A stretch of 64,000 nt of DNA from Oceanobacillus sp. CFH 90083 (GTDB lineage Bacteria; Bacillota; Bacilli; Bacillales; Amphibacillaceae), in the NCBI RefSeq assembly GCF_009389585.1, contig NZ_VIYG01000004.1, forward strand, positions 251,377 to 315,376. Direction: 5' to 3'. The position numbers and the translations under genes are program-made. The notes under the pieces were generated by a model. That model saw only the letters and a program-made list of their open reading frames with translations, had not been told where the DNA came from and did no database searches. This document shows positions 8,612-17,457 of the stretch, one piece after another. The stretch's first letter is position 1. Every line of letters starts with the position of its first letter.

Positions 8612-8737
8612 TAAAAAAAACACCGCTCGTGCGGTAACACGAATAGCAGAACAATAGCAAGGCACCCTTTAAGGGGGCAGCGTATTAGCAGAAATAATCC
8701 ATCTTGAACGCCAAACTCAAGAGTGGATTATTTTTTG
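8612..8737 (+). ncRNA. Candidate structured small RNA (copy B)
   Basis: After the MetE-like terminator lies about 125 bases of non-coding DNA with several hairpins: CCGCTCGTGCGG, CCCTTTAAGGG, and a final AATAATCC...GGATTATT stem with TTTTTTG that looks like a terminator. A TATAGA/TATAAA-type -10 lies just upstream. The same block is kept in copy A (to 5880) although the neighbouring coding sequence has decayed, and the final stem shows a compensatory C-G to T-A change. This supports an RNA function; I do not recognise the family. Confidence 0.4.
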
Positions 8738-8848
8738 TACTTTTACGTATAAAGAATTTAAGGAATAAAGTAAAATAGACACGATGTCTTCGTATTGACA
8801 CCCGTTGGGACTGAGATTATTCGCCCCATGAAAAGCGTATCAGAATGA

Positions 8849-9148
8849 TCAAAAGAAAAATTCTTCCTTATTTGTCAATTTTAAAACGGCAGGAAAAAGA
8901 CTAAGAACAACAGCTCCTCCCAGGATAAGCCAGCTGAAAATGAACCATACTGGTATATTATGAAAAAGGTTTAGAAGAAGAGCTATTAATGGAATCAGTG
9001 TCAGGAAATAAAATTGCGTTCTTGATTTTTTCGTGGCGTATTGCTTCTTCCCGCAATAAGGGCAGGTATATGCAGTGTTTAAGGTGGTTGTTGTTTTCAT
9101 CGTTTGTTTCCACGTCCATTTATTATGACAGTGCTGACAAGTTGCCAT
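8849..9148 (-). CDS. Small CxxC/CxxC zinc-ribbon membrane protein (TIGR04104-like)
   Basis: About 99 residues: an N-terminal zinc ribbon with C4-x-x-C7 and C29-x-x-C32, then two hydrophobic helices (residues ~46-62 and ~69-88) and a short charged tail. This is the layout of the cxxc_20_cxxc family of unknown function common in Bacillaceae. Upstream GAGGAG could serve ATG codons at 9154 or 9148; I chose 9148 because the ribbon begins right after it. Confidence 0.75.
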   Translation of the reverse strand: MATCQHCHNKWTWKQTMKTTTTLNTAYTCPYCGKKQYATKKSRTQFYFLTLIPLIALLLNLFHNIPVWFIFSWLILGGAVVLSLFPAVLKLTNKEEFFF

Positions 9149-9338
9149 AATCATCACACTCCTCGCAATAGGTATTCATATGCATATTGTAACATGCAGG
9201 AAAATGATATTTCACTCCTCCGATTCGGATAAGAGTAAAAAAAGCTGGCATCTTTTCAGCTTTTCCTTTAATCTATAATAAGCCATTTGATTATTTCGGA
9301 AATCAAATTAAAATTTATTTGTAAGGAGATATAGATAC

Positions 9339-10760
9339 ATGAATCAAATACATAGACCGACCGTTGTTGCTTTGCTGCTGGCTGGGTCTTTTATTTCTAT
9401 CTTAAATCAGACGTTAATGATTACAGCGATACCGCCAATTATCAATGAAATGGGTGTAACGCCGAACAGTGCGCAATGGCTGACAACGGTATTTATGCTG
9501 GTGAATGGAATTATGATCCCTGTCAGTGCCTTTCTAATTGAACGCTTTACGACGAGGCAGCTTTTCTTAACAGCCATGAGTGTATTTGCTGTTGGAACAT
9601 TAATTGGCGGGTTGGCGCCGAATTTTGAGTTTTTGATTATGGCGAGGGTGATTCAATCTATTGGCGCAGGAGTGATGCTGCCATTAATGACAACCGTGTT
9701 CCTATTAATTTTTCCGATTAATAGAAGAGGATCTGTCATGGGATTGATTGGTCTGGTGATTTCCTTTGCACCGGCAATTGGTCCGGTTATCTCAGGCTGG
9801 GTGACTGAACATTATTCATGGCGTGTGCTGTTTTATATTATTTTGCCAATTGCTATTATTGATATCATTATCGCATTCTTTGCTTTACGTAATGTAACAG
9901 AGGTGAAGAAAACCAAGTTTGATGTTCTTTCCGTTATTCTATCTTCATTTGGATTTGGAGGAATTCTTTACGGTGTTACCAATGCAGGAAATTTTGGCTG
10001 GGGAGCACCGATCACACTGGTTACTTTAGCGATCGGTATTCTTTCTCTGATTCTATTTATTTTACGTCAGCTTAGACTGCATCACCCGATGCTTGAATTT
10101 AGAGTGTTTAAGTATGCTATTTTCCCGTTTAGTGTATTTATTGGTTCGATTACGTTTATGGGACTGATTGGAACAGAGACATTGATTCCTTTGTATATGC
10201 AGAATATGCGGGACTTTACTGCATTTGAAGCCGGGCTCTCCATGCTTCCGGGTGCTTTAATTACAGGTTTAATGGGTCCGTTTATCGGCAGACTGTTTGA
10301 TAGAATCGGTGGGAAATGGATTGTGCTGCCGGGATTAATTATTATCACTTTGGCAACTGTTCCATTTATGTTTCTTAGCGTGAACACCACCTTTACCTTT
10401 GTCATTGTGTTGTATGCTGTGCGGATGCTGGGCTTGGCGATGATTATGATGCCAATACAGACTGCTGCATTGAACCAGTTACCAAAGGATTTAATTCCGC
10501 ATGGAGCTGCCTTAGACGGAACGATGCGGATGGTAGCAGCTTCGGTTGGAACGGCAATTCTGGTGACCATTATGACATCTGTTGCAACCATGACAGAAGG
10601 AAATGAATCGATTGCCCGCCCGGATATTTTTGGCGTAAATGTGGCCTTTGGAGTTGTTGCTGTATTATCTTTATGCACATTCATCGCTTATTTCTTTATC
10701 AAATTTGATCCATCTCCTGCCGAGCAGGCAAAGGTAGATAAGGAAAATAATGTATCATGA
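9339..10760 (+). CDS. MFS multidrug exporter, DHA2 family (LmrB-like)
   Basis: A 473-residue protein with about 14 hydrophobic segments. Motif C, typical of antiporters, is GPVISGW near residue 150, and the early WLTTVFMLVNGIMIP segment is typical of DHA2/EmrB-type exporters such as LmrB and MdtP. It likely exports lincosamide-like or other lipophilic drugs using the proton gradient. The start has AAGGAGATAT upstream. A decayed copy of its 3' end and terminator is at 11792-12060, and a second intact relative is at 24825. Confidence 0.88.
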   Translation: MNQIHRPTVVALLLAGSFISILNQTLMITAIPPIINEMGVTPNSAQWLTTVFMLVNGIMIPVSAFLIERFTTRQLFLTAMSVFAVGTLIGGLAPNFEFLIMARVIQSIGAGVMLPLMTTVFLLIFPINRRGSVMGLIGLVISFAPAIGPVISGWVTEHYSWRVLFYIILPIAIIDIIIAFFALRNVTEVKKTKFDVLSVILSSFGFGGILYGVTNAGNFGWGAPITLVTLAIGILSLILFILRQLRLHHPMLEFRVFKYAIFPFSVFIGSITFMGLIGTETLIPLYMQNMRDFTAFEAGLSMLPGALITGLMGPFIGRLFDRIGGKWIVLPGLIIITLATVPFMFLSVNTTFTFVIVLYAVRMLGLAMIMMPIQTAALNQLPKDLIPHGAALDGTMRMVAASVGTAILVTIMTSVATMTEGNESIARPDIFGVNVAFGVVAVLSLCTFIAYFFIKFDPSPAEQAKVDKENNVS

Positions 10761-10771
10761 TTCATACAAAT

Positions 10772-10806
10772 CCCCGTTTGCTTTTTTAGCAAAACGGGGT
10801 TTTTTA
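10772..10806 (+). terminator. Terminator of MFS exporter gene
   Basis: CCCCGTTTGC and GCAAAACGGGG pair and are followed by TTTTTT. The same hairpin shape recurs after the ghost copy at 12020-12060. Confidence 0.85.
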
Positions 10807-10999
10807 GATGAGATCGTGACAATATTACAACAGAATAAAGGAAAAAATATTTGATAATAGTATTGATAAAGCAAAAATATTCGGTTAGACTTCTTTCATA
10901 AGCAAGAAAGAAGAGGGAACGATAATATGAAATAATAGTGTGTAAATATGTGCAATTTCGTGTATCATGTTCTTATATTAACTTAGAGGAGTGTTAGTA

Positions 11000-11572
11000 A
11001 TGAATGGAGAAATTATTGTTTTTTCCGGATATGCAGGTGCAGGAAAAAACTCTATCATCAATGAGATATTAACTAAATTTCAGGATTTAGAATATATCCC
11101 TTCCGTTACAACGAGAAAAATGAGGGAAGGAGAAAGTCCCGGAAATCCTTATTATTTCTTTGATTTAGATCAGTTTAATGAAGCAAGAATAAATGGGAAA
11201 TTTATTGAAGCAGAAAATATTCACGGGAACTGGTATGGGACCATTAAGGATAAATATGAAGAGAGTATGAAACAAGGACGGAAGGTTATTAAGGATATCG
11301 ATGTAAACGGGGCCATTCGATTTAAAGAACTATTTGGAGAAAATGTGTACTTGGTATTTGTTAAACCTTCTAATGATGAGGATGTTATCGACCGAATGAT
11401 TAAAAGAGGGGATTCCAAAGAAGATATAGAAAAAAGATTAGAAAGAATTGAATATGAAAAATCCCTTGAGAAATTTTTCGATACGACGATTATAAATGAT
11501 AATTTGGAAGAAGCGGTTAAACAAGCGGAAAAAGTGGTTGGCGAGAGGGTTAACGGAAATAAAAATAATTGA
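11000..11572 (+). CDS. Guanylate-kinase-like P-loop protein
   Basis: A 190-residue protein resembling guanylate kinase over its length: P-loop GYAGAGKNS (residues 10-18), the TTRKMREGE segment that corresponds to the GMP-binding SVTTRxxRxGE motif, YYF, and the RxxRR-like lid region (KRLERIEYE). The usual housekeeping Gmk has GPSGAGKGT or GPSGVGKGT, so this is a divergent paralogue, possibly not a true Gmk. ATG at 11000 has GAGGAG 8 bases upstream; the GTG at 10991 overlaps that site. Confidence 0.75.
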   Translation: MNGEIIVFSGYAGAGKNSIINEILTKFQDLEYIPSVTTRKMREGESPGNPYYFFDLDQFNEARINGKFIEAENIHGNWYGTIKDKYEESMKQGRKVIKDIDVNGAIRFKELFGENVYLVFVKPSNDEDVIDRMIKRGDSKEDIEKRLERIEYEKSLEKFFDTTIINDNLEEAVKQAEKVVGERVNGNKNN

Positions 11573-11791
11573 TACGCTTCGGTCACCAAACCATAAGGGA
11601 TATGCATATACAATATGTATATGGTATATGATATTGCTGTGGAGATGGCAAAAGGATGGGCTTCAAAGAGAAATAGTGAAGCTATAATCCTTTGTTATCG
11701 CTATTCGGAAAAGAAAACACTATACTTTAAAACAAGAAGCATAATCTATTTTTTTGATACGTAAAATAATTACAATACAGAAATACATAAG

Positions 11792-12013
11792 ATAGCAGCG
11801 GCAATGGTTGTGCGGCGATACTTGTAACAACTCTGACAGTACGCAGTGAATCCATTGCCCATCCAGATAGATACTTTCGGGGTAATGGCACTTTTTGGAG
11901 TGTGTTGTTTTTTAGCTGTATGTACATTCATCATTCATCACTACTTATTTTTATCAAATTTCATATCTTTCCAGAATAGCCGGTAAAGGTGAAGAAGGAA
12001 AAATGTATCATGA
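11792..12013 (+). pseudogene. Ghost of the 3' end of the MFS exporter gene
   Basis: The sequence follows 10535-10760 of the intact exporter gene with many substitutions and indels: AGCAGC near 11793, CCATTGCCC..CCAGATA, TTTGGAGTGTGTTG, GTACATTCATC, TTTATCAAATTTCAT, and finally an identical ATGTATCATGA at the stop. No frame stays open. It is a decayed paralogue 1 kb downstream of the intact gene, separated from it by the guanylate-kinase-like gene. In 11573-11791 I see only an AT-rich stretch with a weak 47-codon frame starting at 11621 and no ribosome binding site. Confidence 0.75.
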
Positions 12014-12019
12014 CGAATA

Positions 12020-12060
12020 AAAATCCTCGTTTGCTCTTTTGGGTGAAACGAGGATTTTTA
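12020..12060 (+). terminator. Terminator retained by the MFS ghost
   Basis: AAATCCTCGTTT and AAACGAGGATTT form a 12-bp stem with TTTA behind it. It corresponds in place and partly in sequence to the terminator at 10772-10806. Confidence 0.75.
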
Positions 12061-12080
12061 AATAGCAAAGGGGAGATTGT

Positions 12081-12992
12081 ATGGTTTCTATTCCTGAAAA
12101 ACAAAAGCAGTGGATTGTTTCTCACTTTCCAAATGGGACAGCTATTCACCATATTTATCCATTGAAGGGAAGTACCACGGCCGCGATGTATGCAATTGTT
12201 CTGCAATTATCAGCGGATGAAAAAATCGAGCTGGTATTACGTCAATATGATAAGAGCAGCTTTTCAGCAAAGGATATTGAGCAAGAAGCAGACAGTCTCA
12301 AGGCAGCGGCATCATTATCTGTTGACACACCACAATATATTGCTGCTGATCCTCATGGAGAAATTATCGGAAAACCGCTTCTTTTAATGCGGAAATTGGA
12401 AGGTAAAGTAAATATCTTACCGGCAAACCAAGCTGAATGGTCAAAGAAGCTTGCCGGAACATTAGCCCGGATTCATGATAATTCCATAGATAAAATTCCT
12501 TGGAAGCATGAACGTTATCAAAAAGCGGATGAAATTGACATTCCAGCCTGGACAGGAAAGCAGGAAGTGTGGGCGGCTTTAAAGGAGGTTGCATTGCAGC
12601 CGGAGCCAAGCTATACACCGAGATTTATTCATCGGGATTTTCATCCAGCTAATGTACTATGGAAAGATGGGGAGGTAAGTGGTGTGGTTGATTGGGCGAA
12701 TGGCTGCCTAGGTCATGCTGGTATTGATGTGGGGCACTGCCGCTGGAATCTTGCTATGCTTTATGGTGTAGAAGCGGCAGATGCTTTTTTGTCTGCCTAT
12801 CAGGAAAAAGCTAAACACGGCTTTTCCTATAATGTTTATTGGGATATTGTTTCCTTAATGGACGTTTTAGAAGGGCAGCCGGATGTTTATCCTGGATGGG
12901 AGGTTTTTGGGAAAACGGATATAACTGTCGAAATAATGATAGAGAGAATGGATAGTTATGCGGCTTCGCTGTTAGAAAAAGTGATGGAATAG
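12081..12992 (+). CDS. APH/choline-kinase-like phosphotransferase
   Basis: A 303-residue kinase of the aminoglycoside phosphotransferase fold. The catalytic loop HRDFHPANVLW begins at residue 184 (D186, N191) and the metal-binding Asp follows in VVDW. The substrate is unknown; many homologues in bacilli are not resistance enzymes. Ribosome binding site AAAGGGGAG precedes the ATG. A Nudix hydrolase gene starts 9 bases after its stop, so the two form an operon. Confidence 0.85.
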   Translation: MVSIPEKQKQWIVSHFPNGTAIHHIYPLKGSTTAAMYAIVLQLSADEKIELVLRQYDKSSFSAKDIEQEADSLKAAASLSVDTPQYIAADPHGEIIGKPLLLMRKLEGKVNILPANQAEWSKKLAGTLARIHDNSIDKIPWKHERYQKADEIDIPAWTGKQEVWAALKEVALQPEPSYTPRFIHRDFHPANVLWKDGEVSGVVDWANGCLGHAGIDVGHCRWNLAMLYGVEAADAFLSAYQEKAKHGFSYNVYWDIVSLMDVLEGQPDVYPGWEVFGKTDITVEIMIERMDSYAASLLEKVME

Positions 12993-13001
12993 AGGAGGAT
13001 A

Positions 13002-13430
13002 ATGAGGGTGGAAAGAGTAAATGTTGTCTATGCATTGATTTTAGATGAGACAGAAGAAAAGATTTTAATGGTGCAGAATATAAAGCATGATAACTGGTCG
13101 ATGCCTGGCGGGGCAGTGGAAGCGGGAGAAACTTTACAGGAAGCGGTTATCCGTGAGGCGAAAGAGGAAACAGGTCTAACGATTGAGGTAGAAGATATTC
13201 TTGCTGTGAATGAAGCGTTTGTGGAAAAGTTTGGTCACCATACGATCTTTTTTACGTTTAAGGCGAAGGTTGCTGGTGGAGAGGTTTCGATACAGGATAC
13301 GGAAACAATTGCGGATGCAGCTTGGTTAAGTATGGAGGAAGCAGAAAAATGGCTGCCTTATCATAAAAAGGGAGTTAGAGGTTTATTGGGAAAGGGAGCT
13401 TTTTATGTATTTCAGGGAGTGGAAAAGTAG
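13002..13430 (+). CDS. Nudix hydrolase
   Basis: A 142-residue Nudix protein with a full Nudix box from G37 to L59 (GETLQEA.REAKEETGL). It would hydrolyse a nucleoside diphosphate-linked substrate. AGAGGAGG sits right before the ATG, and the gene follows the phosphotransferase by 9 bases. Confidence 0.88.
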   Translation: MRVERVNVVYALILDETEEKILMVQNIKHDNWSMPGGAVEAGETLQEAVIREAKEETGLTIEVEDILAVNEAFVEKFGHHTIFFTFKAKVAGGEVSIQDTETIADAAWLSMEEAEKWLPYHKKGVRGLLGKGAFYVFQGVEK

Positions 13431-13565
13431 AGCGAAAAGATAAAGTCAAAGGAGTTTTTTTAATAAAAAGATGTAGATGTTCGTGTGAAAAAAGTATTAT
13501 TCAAGAAACGGATCAGGTGCTGAAAAAATGATATGAAAAAACTACTGAGAAAGCAGGACTGTTTT

Positions 13566-14447
13566 ATGAATTTAGCATTTTTATTTAACGAACCAATTAA
13601 AGAGGTTCAAGAATTAAGTCCAGGTTATGAGGACCACGCTAGCGATGTGTGGTTGGTTAAAACTGAAAATCAGGAAGTGGTCGTTCGTTCTTCCCGAATG
13701 ACTGAAGAGCCGAATAATGATTTTTGGTGGGGATGCAAAAAGCTCTTTGGTATTGATCCTAGACGAGTCTTTGAACTGGAAAACGTTAATAATACGTTAA
13801 ATAATATTACTTCAATCCCGATTCCAAGAGTGTTAAATAAAGGGAACTGTTTTTCAAGAGAATTTGTAGTTGTAGAAAAATTAACAGGTGAAATGGTTAA
13901 ATCATTTGAAGGTAAACCATCTACTGTATTACAAAGTTTAGGCGAAGGGTTGGCAAACATTCATATGAATAGAAAAAAATACGTTGGTAATCCCTCTGGA
14001 ACTTATAAGGTTAGATTAGAAGTTTTTCATCAACATTTGAAACATACAATGGCAGAAATAGTTTTCAAATTTTATAATGAAGAAAAAGAAATAAGCAAAA
14101 AGCTTGCGGAAGTGAAAGATCTTTTAGATAAGGCCCCTATTCCTGAATATTCAACATTTGTGCTAGTTGATATGGATCCTACGCAATTCCTATCTGATGG
14201 CAAAGTAATATCCGGGCTTGTGGATACTGAAGCATATGTTATTGCTCCAAGAGAGTTGGACTTTATTGGCTTAGAGTATGTTTTAGATGAAAAATCTGCT
14301 ATGGAGTTTAAAACAGGATACGAAAAAGTTCTGGAATTACCTGATTTAACAGGAGTTAGAAAGCCTTACCGTTACCTGTATCGTTTATTATCTGTTCAAG
14401 GCGATATGAATATAGATGAATGGTTAGGCTATCAGGAACTATTCTAA
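13566..14447 (+). CDS. Phosphotransferase-fold protein with altered catalytic loop
   Basis: About 293 residues. It resembles the APH fold (ASDVWLVKTENQEVVVRSS for the ATP-binding strands), but the catalytic loop expected as H-G-D-x-H-x-x-N reads VDMDPTQFL, replacing His and Asn, and the later metal site is GLVDTEAYV. So it may be a pseudo-kinase or an atypical kinase. I prefer ATG at 13566, where the fold begins, over 13533; neither has a strong ribosome binding site. Codon use is AT-rich. Confidence 0.7.
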   Translation: MNLAFLFNEPIKEVQELSPGYEDHASDVWLVKTENQEVVVRSSRMTEEPNNDFWWGCKKLFGIDPRRVFELENVNNTLNNITSIPIPRVLNKGNCFSREFVVVEKLTGEMVKSFEGKPSTVLQSLGEGLANIHMNRKKYVGNPSGTYKVRLEVFHQHLKHTMAEIVFKFYNEEKEISKKLAEVKDLLDKAPIPEYSTFVLVDMDPTQFLSDGKVISGLVDTEAYVIAPRELDFIGLEYVLDEKSAMEFKTGYEKVLELPDLTGVRKPYRYLYRLLSVQGDMNIDEWLGYQELF

Positions 14448-14903
14448 CCTGTTAAATTATCGATCGGATGTAATTGTCAAACAGAGGAAATAGCTGATTA
14501 ACATTTAAATATAAAAACTATAAAACATTATAGTAGATGGGGGAAAGTAGAAACAGGAGCAGAATCTAAGTTTTTATTGTAAACAGATGCTTTGGGATTG
14601 ATTAAGGAATACTAAAAATTGATCGTCACACTATAACAAACTTTCAGGGCTTTATCCAGATAATTGAAAGCGTTATAATGAAATGAAAAAAATAAATGGA
14701 TATGTCCAGCAAAAATTCATTAATGGATTTATTTATTGAAATTTAAAGAAAATAAACAGTGCCAAGAACCTATACTGTCAAGGATTTTGGCACTAAATAA
14801 GACTTGATGAAATTATTTGCCAGAATGAAGCTTACTGAATCAGGTGTTTATGTTTTGAGCAGCACAAATCCCGAGGCGATATCTTATCCTAAATATAACT
14901 AGC
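14448..14903. other. Intergenic region with two inverted repeats
   Basis: No gene is seen. CTATAA-AACA-TTATAG (14518-14533) is a perfect 6-bp inverted repeat, and AGTGCCAA/TTGGCACT (14758-14794) can form a hairpin between the convergent genes, possibly a terminator for the transporter gene on the minus strand. Confidence 0.4.
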
Positions 14904-15821
14904 TCAAAACAAAATATATGACAAATAAATAACAGCAGATACGGTGGCGATACTAAACAACGTGGAAAATAAAACAATTTGTGCATGCAGTTCCGGCTCT
15001 ATTTGATACTCCATAGCGATCGTTGATGTATTTCTGGAAGTAGGAAAAGAACTTGCAATAAATAATGATTGTGCCACAATACCATCGATGCCTAGCAGGT
15101 ATATGATGGCAAGCGCTAATAATGGTCCGATCAGCAGCCTTCCAATTAAAGACCATGCGATGACCCGGTGAAAAAACTGGAGCTTAATGTTCGATAATTG
15201 TGCCCCAAGTAAAATGAGTGCGATGGCAACAAAACCATTCGAAAGCTGGTCAAGCGGTATCAAGATAGGATGAGGTACTTGAATGGAAAAATATTGAAAT
15301 AATATACCTAATATAAGCGCATGAAATACGGGCAGTTTTAGAAAGGATTGAATAATACCTTTGATTGTTCTCGTTGCTGATAGTAAATTATATACCCCGT
15401 ATGAATAAGTCAACAGGTTTTGAAAAATCAAAATGAAAATCTGCACAGAAACGCCTACAGGATTGTGACTGAAAACTAATTGACTTACCGGCAGTCCATA
15501 ATTACCGGAATTCATTAAAGAAATACTATTTTTCAGCGCTGCACTTTCTCCCTTTTCCAGTTTTAATCGTTTGGAAATAACATGACCCACAAGCATCAGA
15601 CTCAAACTAAAAAGAAGGGTATAGTATATTATCTCGAGCAGCAAATCGATTTCTATACTTATATTATATAAATTCATAAATACAGCCGCGGGCATCAAGC
15701 AATAAGTAATAAGTGTGGAGAGTTGCTTCAGATTAAATTGAAACCTTCTTTGTAAGATGGCACCGAGTAGAATCAATATCAAGATTGGTAAAATGACGTT
15801 TAATATAATAAAAGTAAACAT
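14904..15821 (-). CDS. AEC-family transporter
   Basis: A 305-residue membrane protein with about 10 hydrophobic helices in two halves, of the auxin efflux carrier family. Family features are the N-terminal ILPILILILLGAILQRR, the NSGNYGLPVS motif with a helix-breaking GLP, and FPTSRNTSTIA in the second half. Family members move malate, auxin-like acids or other organic anions; substrate here is unknown. Regions upstream (15822-16216) contain no recognisable gene. Confidence 0.85.
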   Translation of the reverse strand: MFTFIILNVILPILILILLGAILQRRFQFNLKQLSTLITYCLMPAAVFMNLYNISIEIDLLLEIIYYTLLFSLSLMLVGHVISKRLKLEKGESAALKNSISLMNSGNYGLPVSQLVFSHNPVGVSVQIFILIFQNLLTYSYGVYNLLSATRTIKGIIQSFLKLPVFHALILGILFQYFSIQVPHPILIPLDQLSNGFVAIALILLGAQLSNIKLQFFHRVIAWSLIGRLLIGPLLALAIIYLLGIDGIVAQSLFIASSFPTSRNTSTIAMEYQIEPELHAQIVLFSTLFSIATVSAVIYLSYILF

Positions 15822-16216
15822 GTAAAACCTCTTCTGTATGTATAATAGTTGAATGACGTGCTTTTATTAAATAGCATTACATTTAATTCCAACGTCGCTT
15901 TATTTTATCACAGAACATAAATATAAAGAAAATATCAAAAAGTTATCCTTTTAGATAGGAAAAAATTATATGAATGAAGCAGTTGTATTATAAAATAGTG
16001 GACGTTGTAGTGAGGTTTGGTAAAAATCAGGTTCAACGCAGGCTGTCTTTTACTTATAAAAATGATTTATTAAATGGATTTACATAAAAAAGTAGCTCAG
16101 TTTAAACTAAATGTAAATAAATGAAATGATATTTATAATTTTGTAAATAATTGTTCTTAAACGAATGGGCAGATTAATTCAATGTTCAAGATGATGTATT
16201 AATCTTATATAAAATA
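15822..16216. other. Intergenic region, nothing recognised
   Basis: AT-rich spacer between divergent genes. No gene, repeat or clear regulatory site is seen apart from presumed promoters for both neighbours. Confidence 0.4.
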
Positions 16217-16229
16217 AAGGGTGAATAAA

Positions 16230-16751
16230 TTGCAGATTAGAAAAGCAAGTAAAGAAGATATAGAATCCATAGCCAGAATCTATGTTGATGGTTGGAAAAC
16301 TACTTACCATGGTTTAGTACCAGACAATTATTTGGAAAAATTGACATATGAGGAAGCAGAGCGAAAATGGCTTCAATTTTTAAATAGTGAAAATGCTCCC
16401 TTTATTTATATTGCAGTTAATGATCAAGGAAAAATCATAGGCTTTGCAGCAGGACAACACATGGATAACGACAAATTTACTGGAGAATTATACGCGCTTT
16501 ATCTGTTTCCGGAATGTAGAGGACTAGGAACAGGAAGGCAATTGGTTTCGGCAGCTGCTAAACATTTTAAAGAAAACAGCATTGATTCGATGCTGGTATG
16601 GGTAATGGAACAAAATAATTCCGGGCTTGGTTTTTATGAACGTTTGGGAGGGAAGGAATATCTGCGCAGGAAAAGTGAGTTTGGAGGAAGAGTAGTAGAA
16701 GATGTAGCTTATGGCTGGGAAAATATTTCAGTATTATGTATGGAAGTATAA
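16230..16751 (+). CDS. GNAT family N-acetyltransferase
   Basis: A 173-residue GNAT protein of the YqjY/PaiA-like type: N-terminal IRKASKEDIESIARIYVDGW, and acetyl-CoA loop LFPECRGLGTGRQLV with the late GFYERLGG segment. Start choice: TTG at 16230 has AAAGGGTG 6 bases upstream, while the in-frame GTG at 16221 overlaps that site. Substrate is unknown. Confidence 0.85.
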   Translation: MQIRKASKEDIESIARIYVDGWKTTYHGLVPDNYLEKLTYEEAERKWLQFLNSENAPFIYIAVNDQGKIIGFAAGQHMDNDKFTGELYALYLFPECRGLGTGRQLVSAAAKHFKENSIDSMLVWVMEQNNSGLGFYERLGGKEYLRRKSEFGGRVVEDVAYGWENISVLCMEV

Positions 16752-16814
16752 TACGGTATCTTGCTAATAGCACTTAAACCAAATTACTTTTGTTTACCAA
16801 AAAGATTTGTTTGT

Positions 16815-16862
16815 TAAAAAACACTCTGCTCATTCTGTAGGAATAAGCAAGAGTGTTTTATT
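16815..16862 (-). terminator. Bidirectional terminator between acetyltransferase and tRNA
   Basis: A stem of AACACTCTTGCT with AGCAGAGTGTT (one bulge) has T-runs on both strands. On the minus strand it lies 10 bases after the tRNA 3' end; on the plus strand it can end the acetyltransferase transcript. Confidence 0.8.
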
Positions 16863-16871
16863 ATTAGGATA

Positions 16872-16942
16872 TGGAGCCTACGGGAATCGAACCCGTATTA
16901 TTTGACTGCCAGTCAAGCGTAATCCCATTATACTAAGGCCCC
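16872..16942 (-). tRNA. tRNA-Ala (anticodon GGC), no encoded CCA
   Basis: A 71-base cloverleaf on the minus strand: acceptor GGGGCCT/AGGCTCC with the G3-U70 pair that identifies alanine tRNAs, D-arm with GG in a 7-base loop, anticodon arm with loop CTGGCAG giving GGC, 4-base variable loop, and T-arm ACGGG-TTCGATT-CCCGT. The discriminator is A and the genome continues TATCC, so CCA must be added by enzyme. The anticodon stem has one C-A mismatch at its base. A promoter-like TTGAAG...TATTAA lies upstream, and a terminator follows. Confidence 0.85.
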
Positions 16943-17119
16943 GAAATATTTTAATAGAGCATGAGGGTTAGAGTTCTTCAACATTTGCACACCATTGAAG
17001 TATTCTCCAGCTGATCGATATCCTCATTATTAAATGAAAGATAAGTAAAAAATAAATTGAACAATAACATTATATACTTTTCTCAGGGTTGCATCAAGAT
17101 TTTTGTTAAAATGATTTCA

Positions 17120-17362
17120 CTGCTTAAAAATAGATGTAGATTAATTGCTTCAACCGTTTTTTAAGCACAAATCTATAGTTTAGCTTTATTGATTTATACG
17201 AACGATAAAAATTATTTTTATCAGCAACGAATGACTGCTGTGAGTTCTTATGTGGAGCTGAATGAAGCGCGCAAGCCAATTTTAGAAAAAAATTAAAGAG
17301 GGATCTGCTTATGGAGAATAATAAAATGTAATAAATGAAATAAAATTCGCTCTTTATTTATA
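17120..17362. other. Intergenic region with a possible gene fragment
   Basis: A 43-codon open stretch on the plus strand (about 17168-17297) ends QQRMTAVSSYVELNEARKP plus a few residues and TAA. It has coding-like composition but no start codon or ribosome binding site, so it may be the tail of a lost gene. The rest of 16943-17362 shows nothing. Confidence 0.25.
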
Positions 17363-17404
17363 GATAAAACCATACCAGCTGTACTTAACTGGTACGGTTT
17401 TATC
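17363..17404 (-). terminator. Terminator of the AAA ATPase operon
   Basis: GATAAAACCATACCAG and CTGGTACGGTTTTATC form a 16-bp stem with one mismatch, 54 bases after the last gene of the operon. Confidence 0.7.
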
Positions 17405-17457
17405 TTGGAGAATGTATGATCTCCGCTTATACATCTAAAGGAAGAACTTGCAATAAA

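Noticed and set aside
9240-9264. Hairpin AAAAGCTG/CAGCTTTT before the MFS gene as an attenuator
   Set aside because: Short AT-rich stem lying between divergent promoters; not distinguishable from chance.
10082-10684. 200-codon minus-strand frame inside the MFS exporter gene
   Set aside because: Low-complexity shadow frame opposite a well-supported membrane protein gene; no start signals.
11621-11764. 47-codon plus-strand frame after the guanylate-kinase-like gene
   Set aside because: Some coding character, but no ribosome binding site and no family; kept only as a remark under the MFS ghost.
16872-16942. Attachment site of an integrated element at the tRNA gene
   Set aside because: No integrase gene and no repeated tRNA 3' fragment were found in the window.
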